Of a DNA stretch of 64,000 nucleotides, positions 1-12,300 are shown one piece after another. The notes under the pieces are model-generated. The model saw only the letters and a program-made list of their open reading frames with translations. It was not told where the DNA came from and ran no database searches. Position 1 is the first letter of the stretch. The number at the start of each line of letters is the position of its first letter. A program made the translations under genes and the position numbers. Source of the stretch: Monomorium pharaonis (Eukaryota > Arthropoda > Insecta > Hymenoptera > Formicidae); NCBI RefSeq assembly GCF_013373865.1, contig NC_050476.1:8344501-8408500 (forward strand). Direction: 5' to 3'.

Positions 1-189
1 TTCGTGAACATTTGGTTACTCGTATTTATGTAGTAATAATAATTATAATTAATAGCTATAATTTGTATGGTAAAACAATTATAAATATATAGTTGGCAAA
101 AAGTAACTATGAATTGTGATAATTGCAATTATTTTTTTCCTCAGTATATTATTTTACAATAATAATAGCGCAGCTCGTTCCAATCTTAC

Positions 190-303
190 CTATTTTTTCC
201 AAACTGTATCTTTCTGCAATCTATTTCGTCTTCGCCGTTTGGACAATCATTATCGCCATCGCACACAAAATCTTGCGAGATGCAGGTTAGATTTTTGCTT
301 TCT
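190..303 (-). CDS. ndl: ndl exon 23, LDLa completion; gene continues off window
   Basis: 38 codons completing the LDLa begun in exon 22 (TCISQDFVC to GEDEIDC). It ends at a strong donor AATAG|GTAAGATT in phase 2, so at least one more exon lies left of base 1. By analogy with the first two clusters, an SRCR-like segment would be next. Confidence 0.88.
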
Positions 304-3300
304 CTACACAAAACGTTTATTTATATATAATTATTGATAAAATAGTTTTTACAAGATTTATTATGATATTTATTTGTCGTTTCGTGTAAAACAGTTGATT
401 TATAGTTAACAGTCCTGGATTTGATCCTAATCACCACCTTATATATTTTTTGAAGATGCGTTAGAAGCTGGCGATCTAGGGTTGTACCAGACCTAAAGCC
501 CATATCAGACTATAGATTGTCGATTTACGGTCGACGATTGAAAGATGGACAAGCAGATGGTGGACTAAAATTATAATCGACAATCGTAATAATCTGATGG
601 ACTTACAATTAGGCTTGTTTCTGTCAACGTTGATTAACTTTAATCTCGGTTTAACTTAATTATTTTCTTATTCTAGTTCTAAAATTTAGGAAAAATTAAG
701 AGTAAGTTAAACCGAGATTAAAGTTAATCTACATTAGTAGAAACAAGCCTTAAGCGACTAAAACTTAAGGCCTGAGGAACTAAGGGTATATAAACCTAAG
801 AACTAGAAATTGTTCTAATTTAAAAGAAACTTAGGAGCTGTGTTGGGCTTCTATTAAGGTTTAGATTAATTATAAGGAAAACTTAGCAAAAGTCAAAGAA
901 GTTTTTTAAATTTAGATGATGTCTAAGAACTGATATAGTTCCATCTTTCATTAGGATTATCACTACTATTACTACTATTAGTATTATTATTATTACTATT
1001 ATTGTTTGTACATGTATATGTAGCACTTTTTAATATTAGAACGCTGATAATATTTTGTTAAAGGTACCAATTTTGTAAGTTTATATTTTTGTTTTTAGTT
1101 GGTAACTTATTTTGTGTATATTAAAATTATTTATATAATAAGAGAATGTAGATTATAATATGTATGTATTAAAAATTAAAAACTAAAAACAAAAAACTAA
1201 TAACAAGTTTTATTCATAGTTGTATTTTTTGTGCTAATATAAAATATTTGTATATAAGAAATATTAGTATGATTAACCGAACAAAGCTTGCTCTTTAATT
1301 AATTATTTATATTGTACTTATTTTTAATATTTTTACTGTACAATCCAAAAAAGTTGAAATTATTAGCGAAATTAAAATGGCATCACTAATGATTTTGGTG
1401 TTAGAATTTTCAAGACATAAGAGATGTATTTTATATTGCGATGTATGTATAAGCCCCATAGTACAGAATATGATATAATAGTTTGTATCTTGATGTAAGT
1501 ATATGTAAAAATTATACTTTAAATGCTTGTTTCATACACAACTGTGTTTAACGTTTGCATGAAAATCAAAATTACATAATTTTTTTGAGACGTAAACTAT
1601 TATGTCACGTTAAGTATTATAGTCTTTAAAATTCATAATCTTACGTATTGCATTTGAAGCTGTCTTCGGTGCATTGGCACGCTTCTGGCGACTCGTCTGT
1701 CTTATCGAAACAATGTCGGATTCCGTCACACAATTTTTCTGGTGCAGTCAATTTTAAATATTCGGCGCAGTTGCATATCACAGGTTCATCCGTTCCATCT
1801 GAGCAATCCACTTTACTGTCGCAAAATGCGCTCTTCGAGACACACTCGCTGTTCTCGCATCGTAACTCCGACTTTGCACATTCTAAAAAAGGTATATTAA
1901 TCTTAGAATATTGCTGGATAAATTTTTATCCAAATGCTAATTCAAATTTATTACAGATTTTATTATTAAAATTTTGTGATAACTTAAAATAATTTTAATA
2001 AATTTTTATCTATTAAAATAATATTTATTAAATAGTTATTTTAACACTTTGCATTTTATAAGGTAAAAAAAAAGTTTAAATTTTTAAGATAAAAAAATTC
2101 TTTATGTGAATAGATTTTTATTAAAAATAGCAAGGTTGAGAACGTTACCTTAAAAAAGTAACGCTATACCGTTACCATTACTTTTTGTAAAAAGTAACTC
2201 GTTACCGTTACTCGTTACTTATTTTAAAAAGTAACGCGTTATCGTTACCGTTATTTAGAAAGTAACGATTCGTTACTTTTTTCATTACTCTTTTGAAATG
2301 TTATAATAAAATGTTATAAAATTACATTATTTAATAATCAATATTAAAACTTAAAACTTTAAACTAGTTTCTATATAGCAAGCTTTTTTATATTAAACTC
2401 AACTAAAAAAATTATTCTAATTCTTTATATTAATATCTCTATTTTTTTAGTATACTTATTTTTACAAGAATTTATATACAAATGTCATTTTGTCAAAAAT
2501 TTGTATTAAACTTTGTTTAATAAAAATTAATGTCGTCATTAAGCATTCCAATATTCATTTCCAGTATTGAAAATCTATAGTTCACATTTCATATACACAC
2601 ACACACATATACTATAGGCTTTTAGACTTTTAGTACTAGCAGTGACTATCGGAATGCAGCCTAACATAAGGTAGGGAATATTTTTCAAACATGTATTTAC
2701 AATATATTATAAAATATGAAAATAAATATTTTATAATTGCATTTATTCTACGTAACCTATAATGTGACAGATAGGTTATACATTGTATGTATTTGCGTAT
2801 TGAACACGATTATCTAGAGTCGAATTTTAAATCTCAAAATAAAAGGTTCACGCATTGCATCAACAGGATATTTGAACAGGGCATTCTCATGTGACATTTG
2901 CTGCTTTCCATTTACATGAAAACTCAGATAATTCTCACTTGTGACATCATAACTCAGTTAAATGCACGTTCCTTTTGCAGTCTCACAAGTGAGATTTAAC
3001 TGAGTTTTTCCTACAATCTAAGCAATTTCAAAACCGTGTGCTTTACTGAGTCTTGCATACTCACTTTAGAAGTGAGGTTGTATATTAAGATAATTTTGTC
3101 ATTAAAATAAGCATGATCACTTGCATGTTTCTTTAAATCACTGAATAATGACGTCACTATCTGAGTATAAAATACTCACATTACTGAGTGACTCAGTCTT
3201 ACTTTCAGATAAATGGAAGGCAGCAATTGATTTCTAGCCCCCTATACCGGAATATTTTTATCCAATCAAGAATAATGCGCGTGACCAGCGCGCGATCTAT

Positions 3301-6300
3301 TGAAAAGATATAAAAAATAATAGGGAACTAAAGTAACGATAAAAGTAACGACTGAATTCGTTACTGCTACTGTAAAAATGTAACAACGTTACCGTTACCG
3401 TTACACACATAAAAAAGTAACGATCGTTACCGAAAAAAAGTAACGAAAACGGTAACGGCGTTACAAGTAACGCGTTACTTCCCAACCCTGAAAAATAGCA
3501 GTAAGCTTATAATAAAGTATTAATGTAAAATTATTAATTTAACATCTGATAATTAGTCTTATTAAGTTTTAAATTAATCTATATTGTAAGTTTTACTTGA
3601 ACATATATATATACATATAGAAGTTTTTAATTGAAATAATAATTATGTAATAGAATTACTTACTGTTATTTATCCCATTTTTTGTTCTGCTCTGTTGCAT
3701 TTGTAGACATATTTCACTTTCCTCGTCCGCGCCGTCTCGACAATCTGCCACGCCATTGCATACTTGATTCCAAGGAATGCATTGCCCGATGTTACATCGA
3801 ATGCCGTCGCACTGTGGCTCAGACGTTGGTTGTAATATTTCCTCTGCAGCGATAGAAAAATTAAATCGCTAGAATGTCTTATTGCTTCACGTAAAAATAC
3901 AATGATCAACATAAGTTAATGAAAATTAAAAATGATTGATATATTTTCATGTCAATCACTGCTTACCCAAAGCTTGTGTGAGATAAGCATGGATGTAATC
4001 GATGCTTGTCAAGTTCCGCGTGTTTCGAAAGCTGCACGGGCCGTTGTTTTCGTGAAATACGGCCGTAGGATACCATGCTTTGTCACTGCGACAAAACACC
4101 GTTCCGCTCCAAAGCGAAGAAGTTTTATTAGCCTAAACATATACAAAAAGATAAAGTCAAAATCAGACTGTGAAACATATTTTGCTAATTAAGGAGGAAT
4201 ATACATCAAGACGAAGCTTAACTTTGCAATTTTTTTGTGAAAACCCAGCGAGAAACGATAATGAATTCGACATCAATTTGACGTTGAATCGACATCGAAA
4301 TAATGATTTCGATGTCGAATCGATGTCGATTAGATGTACTATTTCTCACTGGGAAGACGAAAAAAGATTGATAAATAATGCTTATTATATTATAAAAATT
4401 ATACTTTTCTCTGTTTAACATTTATTTTTTATTTAACACATATTTTATGACTTAATTTATATAAAATAAGATTAAATATTTAAATCATATTTTCCAAACA
4501 TCACATTAACTACAATCAAGTTGTAAGTTTATAAACTTTTTTAGACACTAAAAACTTCTCGCCATGGAACACTTGACGTGGGATGCTTAGCTCTTTGTGG
4601 CAATACAAAAAAGAGTAATGTTTATAGTGAAAAATCGTTATGTTGACTTTGATCAGCTAACATTTCGTTAAAATACGTTTTTATTACAAGTGAAAATTGT
4701 AAATCAAAGATTTATTTGTACGAAGGACAAACAATTATGAATTATTTTAGATGTTCGGGCAAAAGACCAAAAAGGAGCAAAGGGCAAAAGACAAAAAATT
4801 AAGATAAAACTTTTATACTAACTTCTTCTCTTTGCTACTGTAAGAAAAGGCTGTTTGTAATGCAAAAAACTTTGTCATTTGTAAATATGTAAATATATTT
4901 TTAATAAATTGAAAAAGTTATCTGATAACACTGTCCGACACTATTTTTGTAATATAAATGCGAATAGTTATTTCCGACGTATTTTTGTCTGCTGAACACG
5001 AATCCGTTGTCAAAAGTTGGCTATCGAGTTACAATGTTGAGAAAAATGGCGTGAAAACCTTCGAAATCGTCATTTTTAGCTCCTTTCACGCCGTTTTTCT
5101 CAAAATTGTGACGCAATAGCCCACTTTTGACAACGAATTCGTGTTCAGTATGCAAAAATACGTCGGAAATGACTATTCGCATTCGTGTTACAAAAAAAAG
5201 TCAAATTTTGTCGGACAGTGTAATTAGTCTATTAATGGTTAGACTGTTCTCAAAGAAAAGGACGGCGGGAAAAAATGTCATTTTTCTTTACTACATTTAT
5301 TACTATTAAATAAAGTATAATATGCGTTAAATATGAGAGAAATAATATAAGAAGTAAAAAATTATATATATAGAATATATGATAAGAGCATAATGTGTAT
5401 GAATATATAAAAAGAAACAACACAATTAATAAGAAAAGAATTACATTAAATTTAAAAGCTGTAAAACAATTTAAAAAAAGCAACTGTTCTGAAAGCAGAA
5501 ATTGATGTATATGAATGCATGTCATCAGGTAAATGGTTAAAATAATTAACTGTAACATAAGTAACAGCTTGATTTGACGATACGATGACGAAAATAGAAT
5601 AAGGAAGATTAAAAACAAATAATAGATGATTAAAAATAAAATTCATGGTTAAAATAAAGACAAACACAATGAGATAGCGTAAAACATTACTACTTAAATA
5701 ATACAAATGAGTGGTAAATTGCTATTTGATTATTATAAACTTATAAAGCTACTCACCGGGCAATTAGTCTCTAAAACTTCGACGAAACAACGATAACAAT
5801 TGTCACAATTTTTAAGAATCGATTTCAGGAAGATTGATTGTGTCACATGTTCATTGTCTGTCCCGATTGCCACGCATAAATCTTCTTTCGTCGGTGGATA
5901 TATTCTACGAAAATTCAACAAAATTAGCATGTAAAGAGAAAGTAATATCTATGTGACAATAGACAAATAATCAATATACACACTTCTTCTCTAAAAAGAG
6001 TGGCTGCACATAACGAGTAAGATTCACTGCAGTTTTCAAGTGAAGCAATGAAATGTTTGTTCTTTTTACGTTCCTTATCTCGTCAACAATCGATATCTGC
6101 TGATGGGGTCCGTCTACATAGAGAAAAGAGCGACTTGGGCCGAGAAGAGCCGTTGTATAATTCACCGATAATCTGCAATTTTTATTATAAGTTATGTATT
6201 TTTTCATCGATATATTAATTGATTATTTGAAAAACAATAGCCAGAAAATCTTACTTTTGTAACATTTAAAAACCGTTTAGTTTTTGCAACTGCAATACTA

Positions 6301-9300
6301 AAAGTAATTAAAAACGTGCAAAAAATGTCTTGCTTTTTTATAAATTAAGTGAAACATGTCACTTGTCTTTAAAAAAGACAACTATTTAATTTTCAAACTT
6401 TTGACATAATAAAATGCCATACAAAACAGGATGTTTAATTAAGAAATTCTCTAATGTAATGGTAGGTTCTAAAGACATTATAAAATAAAAGATTGTATTT
6501 TAAGAAAAATATTTAACTTTATATTTTATTGTTGAAGATATACAATTCCAAAATAATAAAATTGTAACATTAAATTTCACTATGCTAAAGTAATTTATTG
6601 AGTGTATTTTTATAATCTAACACATTATATTATAAAAATACACTCAATAAATCACTTTAGCACAGTGAAATTAAATGTTACAATTTTATTATTTTGGAAT
6701 TGTATATTTTCAACAGTAAAATATAAAGTTAAATATTTTTTATTTATTACAATGAATATAATGTAAAAAAAAACAATCACTGACTTATGATACCTTTCTG
6801 TGAGTAATAGTTTTGTAGATGCAGAATCTAAAAGAAAATTCCACCTAATGTAGTTGCAAAGGAAATTTTGTGAATCTCTTAACGTCTCAATTTCAATTGA
6901 CTTATGTAGGTTTTCAAATAATCGATTTATTTGTCGAGAATAATAACAAAGAACGATTGTGAGGACAATCAAACATTGTTCTTTAAATTTTACACAATTT
7001 ACGCTTGACAGATGCACTCAAATAGGTACTTTTGAGACAAGTAGGAGTTTTGATGAAAACGGAATATTAGCTTCTCTCTCACCTGATAGCTTCTGTACAA
7101 CTCGAACTGGATAATAGCCAGTTCGGTTCCAGGAGTAAGGCCGAACAATGGTAACGGCCCTCGACGAAGATGGCAGCCAGCCATGGCCATAAGTAGGTCT
7201 GGCTTCCGGTTCTCGGATCGACGATCAAATGTGAGTTGGCGCTGCTGCTCAAAACCGGTCTGCAGCGAAGTCGTAGTGCTGTACACGTCTTGTTTCCCGC
7301 ATTCGCCGCGACGTGCTCCGGCGAAGCTCTGTAACTCGTCGCGTTATCCCACCTCCGCAAGAACCTCGTGGCCAGGATCGTTTCATTTACGACAATCTTA
7401 TCCACCGATTGTAGATTGCTGTTCACAATTAAGAAATGCACGCAAACGTAATTAATATTTTTTGGTTAAAGGAATAATAATATAACTTTATTGAAAATTA
7501 TGATTAAAAATATAAATAACAAAGAAAAACTGTTATGAATAATATATATTTTATATTTATAATAATAGAATAAAATAGAAAAGGACAAAAAAATATTTAT
7601 AAATAAGCATAATAATTTAAATATTAAACCTAAAAGCTATAATATATAATACATAATACATAAAATATAATAATAATATATATGTCAATAAAATAATTAA
7701 ATTATAAACAATAATTAAATTACTGACAAAATCTGCAACCTTCCTGACATATTATTGAAACATTACTTAAATGGTTGAATTATTCCAAAAATTATAATTT
7801 TTTCAGAAGAACTATGTTACTGAATTAATTTTTAAACAAAAAGAAATAAAATTGTATGTATTTTCAAAATATCTTTTATTTACTTTTACACCCTGAAGTT
7901 TAATTTTGAGAATTTATATCCAAAGAATACTTTTGTTTCTCAAGAACTTTTTAGAATTTTCAAACAAAAGATCTTGTAATGCTGCACTTCTCTTTATTCT
8001 ATTTCGTATTTGTCACTTATGAGTAATAGAAATCCGTCGCGTCGATCTAGTGCATGGCAGTAACGCGTACAGTTCGCAAGTTTGCAAAATTATTTTATGT
8101 AAAAACTTTTTGCAATGTTCAATAAATTTCAAAATTTACATGTGATAGATTTTAAAAACATTTCTATTCTAACATTTCATATGACATATTATAGAATCTT
8201 TTGAGAATTGTATTATAAAAACTTTCGGTAAAAATCGGTGCTGTATGAGTAAGAAAAAATATGTTGTACGTTTTACGTGGACTACTATGTGGTTACACTT
8301 TTCGATCTGATATCCATGAATGTAATGTTATGATTTTTAAGTCGATATTCTTTTTTCCCAAACTTTTAATATAAATTCTACATGAACAGTTTTATATAGA
8401 TTTTGATAATAATAATGATCCATGTAAAACTGTTGATAAAATGTAACGTAAATAAAAATAGGAGGTGAGGAGCTAACGTAAATAAATTCACATATATTTT
8501 TATATTGCACAATTGTAATAGTATTTATGAACGGCGAAAAAGTTATATGAAACAAAATTAAAGATGCAATATTATGAAATTTTTTGCTGTTCTAATGAAA
8601 TGAAAAGTTTTCGTGAGATTAAGCGCCTAAAATTAGGTTCTTCAAGGTATTTTGTTACGTTTTAAAACAATGTGTTAAAAATAAATATAACATCGATGTT
8701 AAAAGGTTCAAAAAATTAAAAACAATTGAAATAAGAAACATAAGTCATGCTGGATATACCATATTATTTATAAATAATAAAATATAAATGTTTTAATTCT
8801 ATTGTTAGCTTATCCTTAATGTGTCATTATAATTTAAAATTATGTCGCAAAATATTATAGAATAATGTATTAACAAATGTTGACTAGATAAAACTGGAAA
8901 TTATATTCTCGATACATAATTTGCTTAGTCAAACTTTAATAATCTTTCTGAATCGTCAGTATTCGTCAATCACGATTTCAAAAAGTTTGCGTTTCATTGT
9001 TGATTGTTTATATTATGCATATATATCAATAGTTTTTAAATATAGTGTTTTGAGGTAATATTTAGTGTTAGAATACATAAAAGTTAAAACTTTTATGTTT
9101 TTATACAAATTTTATTTATTATAAAATCTATGTAGGTGTATATTAATCACAACAAAAGTTAACTAGAAATTTTAATTTGATTTCTAATTTTATTACTAAG
9201 CGGACTGTCCATTTAATTAATAATGTAAGTTCCACGTAGATAATCCACGTGACAGGAATATCGATTTCACATACCTGTACTTATGGAAATATATGTATAT

Positions 9301-12300
9301 AAATAAAATGGAAATATATAATGAAAAATACAAAGAAATAGCAAGAAAAATTTAGTAGCTAAAAAACAGCAAAAAGTACTGTTTAATAATAATAATTAAT
9401 GTATTTAGGAAATTATGTTTATAAAAGCATTTGATTTTTATCGAACCACTGGATATTTAAAAATCAAACATACATGAATCCGAGATATTTGCACAAGTTC
9501 CCTCCAATTATTGACATTGCAGTGTTATTATTCAATACGTTTGATTGAGGACATTCTACGTTCCACGTTCCATTGGAATATCTACTGAGCAAACCTTCTG
9601 TGTTCAAAATTGGTCGATTATCGCTATCGATAGTTATGTATTCTCCGTCAGTCAACGCAACTGAAAAAAGAATATAGCATTCACTCAATACCAGAAGCAT
9701 CGACGTTTTCATTTGTTAAACGAATTAAGCAAATAAATTATTATGAAAATAAAGACAATAATAAAAAAACCAAGGATTATTGCACCAATAAACAAGTAAA
9801 GCAACTTAATATAATTACTTTTTTATTTAAAAATTATTTTAATTAAATCTGTATAAAAATTAAATTTAAAAATTATTAATTAATTTGCAATTATTTTAAA
9901 GTCCTATTTTTATGCAATATTTTTCAGAATAATAGAAAATAATTAATAAAAAATTAAAAAAGTAAAAGATTTTGTTTTTCGTCAAGAAATAGAATATTAA
10001 TCTAAATTTTAAGAAATCGACATGGTTAATAGTGCATTATTCGATACCTCTAATGTTAACATTTTTTAAACAAACTTTATTGAGAACGCGAAAATATATA
10101 CTTACGGCAATCATCCTCGTCCTCTCTTAGGGGACAATCAAATATTCCGTCACATTTTTTTGTCAGTGGGATGCAATTTCCGTTGCTTCTGTTGCAATGA
10201 AACTCGTCGTCCTTGCATATACCTAAAATGATTGTTTTGTTGAACAGATGAAAACAACGGCGAAATTACGTACGATCGAATACCGCAATTTTTCTCGTCC
10301 GTTTCGTCGTTACAATCCAGATGTCCGTCACAAATCGCTGTGGGTTGGAAATTCAACAGATAATCTTTACAAGTACAATCTTCTTCATCAGTACCGTCTT
10401 CGCAATCTAAGTATTTGTTGCATCTTTTGTTGATCATTATGGTTTGAATCAGACTGTGAATAAACAGTTCGTTGATTTTAAAAATCTTAACGTTTTTAAA
10501 TAAAATATTTTAGTTGAATAAGGGTGTTTCTAAATTTACTTAATTTTTTAAAAACTTGTATGTATATATATATATATTATATATTTATATTAAAAACTTT
10601 ATTTAAGAGTTTTAAACTTTCTACGTAATACATGAAAAAAGCACTCATAATTGAATTAATAAGGTACGTTTGGTTAAATAAATTTTAATAAAAATAAACA
10701 AAAGTTTCTAGTTGTTACACAAATATTTTAATATGCAACCTGCAGAACATTTAAATACAAAGATCACTATAAATATTTGATTAACACTTTCTAGATTTTT
10801 AAAAAAACTTAATAGTTCACAATAGATAGACACAGCAGTATTTTATTTTTTATAAGAAAAAGAATTAAATACAATTACAAAAAAGATATTTAATTAAATT
10901 AATAGGGTACATATGATTAAGTGCGTTTTGATAAAATTAAACAGAATTTTTTGTTATTTTTAATAAGATTTGAGATTTTAAGACTGGAACGTTGGATTGA
11001 TTTTGGTTGGATTTATTGGCTTATAAATTTTATTTTGTTGTTTAAAGGACCCCGCACTAACCTTATGGATTTTGGCTCCCGGTGTGAAATTGTCCGAAAA
11101 TTTAATGTATTGTCCTACTATCCTGTCTTACTGTCCTAAACAAATGTCTCAACGGGTACAAAATTCAAAAATGCTTAGAAACTGAGTTATGGAGCGCTAA
11201 AGTATAAAAATGCATCTATTTGCTCGATGATTTCCGACGTTTTACATGTACTACAGTTCGCTCTCTGAATAGTGCCGGCTCAAGTATTCACCACTAGTTC
11301 CTGCTGTGAAAATTCGCGACGCGCTTTCTAAATAGTGCTGCGCGTGTGCAGTTGTTCTGCGGTTAAGTTTTTATGCTTCAGGAATTCTACGCTGAAGACG
11401 GCAGTGTTATAGTAAGGGTAGCATTCAAGTGAGAATAAGAGGAAGCGGCACTATTCAGAGTGGCACTATTCGGGAAGCGGATTTTAATATACAGCCACAC
11501 CATATATTTCTATATGCAGATACAATAATAATTTCTTTTCGAGAAGTTTGTCGATAACTTAAATCAGTCTATTTTAGGACGTTTGTTACATTTATTTTCT
11601 TAAAAGCATTGTTTATCAGTTACTATATAATCAGTACTTTTAAGAGCTACTTTTCTGAACTTCTTTTTACAGGAAAGTCATCGATCGGTGAAATCAGTCT
11701 TGTAAGTCCTGTTAGAACTCTTCTCTTAATTGTTTCTTCACGGAACTATCTCCTCAATTTCTTTTCCAAAAGTTATTGAGGAGAACCAAATCCCCTTTAT
11801 CAAAACCTTTTGTATTGTTACCTATTTCAATAGCTGTTTTCAAATCTGTTCTGATGGTATATTAGCTCAAGAGAGAACATGGTCAAAAAAAATCTATTTA
11901 CGGTGTTACGTTTGTGATAATCGATTCATGCTGAAAATAATGTTTTGAATAGACAGAGAAGAAAATGCTGACAAACGTGAGATAGCCATCCGATGCCGAG
12001 AGGGATTCTATAGACTGATCAAACCAGATTCCATAACTGATCAAACCAGAATATGTTTAAACTGCAATCAATCTATATTGAAATAACTTTAATCAAGCAG
12101 GACCCTTTGTGGATAAAGTTTGAAATTCTGACACAGATTCAAAATAGCACCTGATCTGTAATTCTGATATTAATTTGACTAAATTATCAGATGAATGTAC
12201 AACTAATGTTTTTGTTCTATGAAACATTCATATTCCTGGTAATGTTGGATTATTTAAATGGCAGACACTATTTGAATAATCGAGGCTATTTGTTACGACC

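Noticed and set aside
1648..1992. 114-codon plus-strand frame
   Set aside because: It is the antisense shadow of ndl exon 22, which has LDLa motifs and matching splice sites.
3670..3912. 80-codon minus-strand frame
   Set aside because: It overlaps ndl exon 21 in the wrong frame; the LDLa frame is the one supported by phase.
3932..4192. 86-codon plus-strand frame
   Set aside because: Antisense of ndl exon 20.
6652..7017. 121-codon minus-strand frame
   Set aside because: It runs through a hairpin element, has no protease features, and is bypassed by the in-phase junction of exons 17 and 18.
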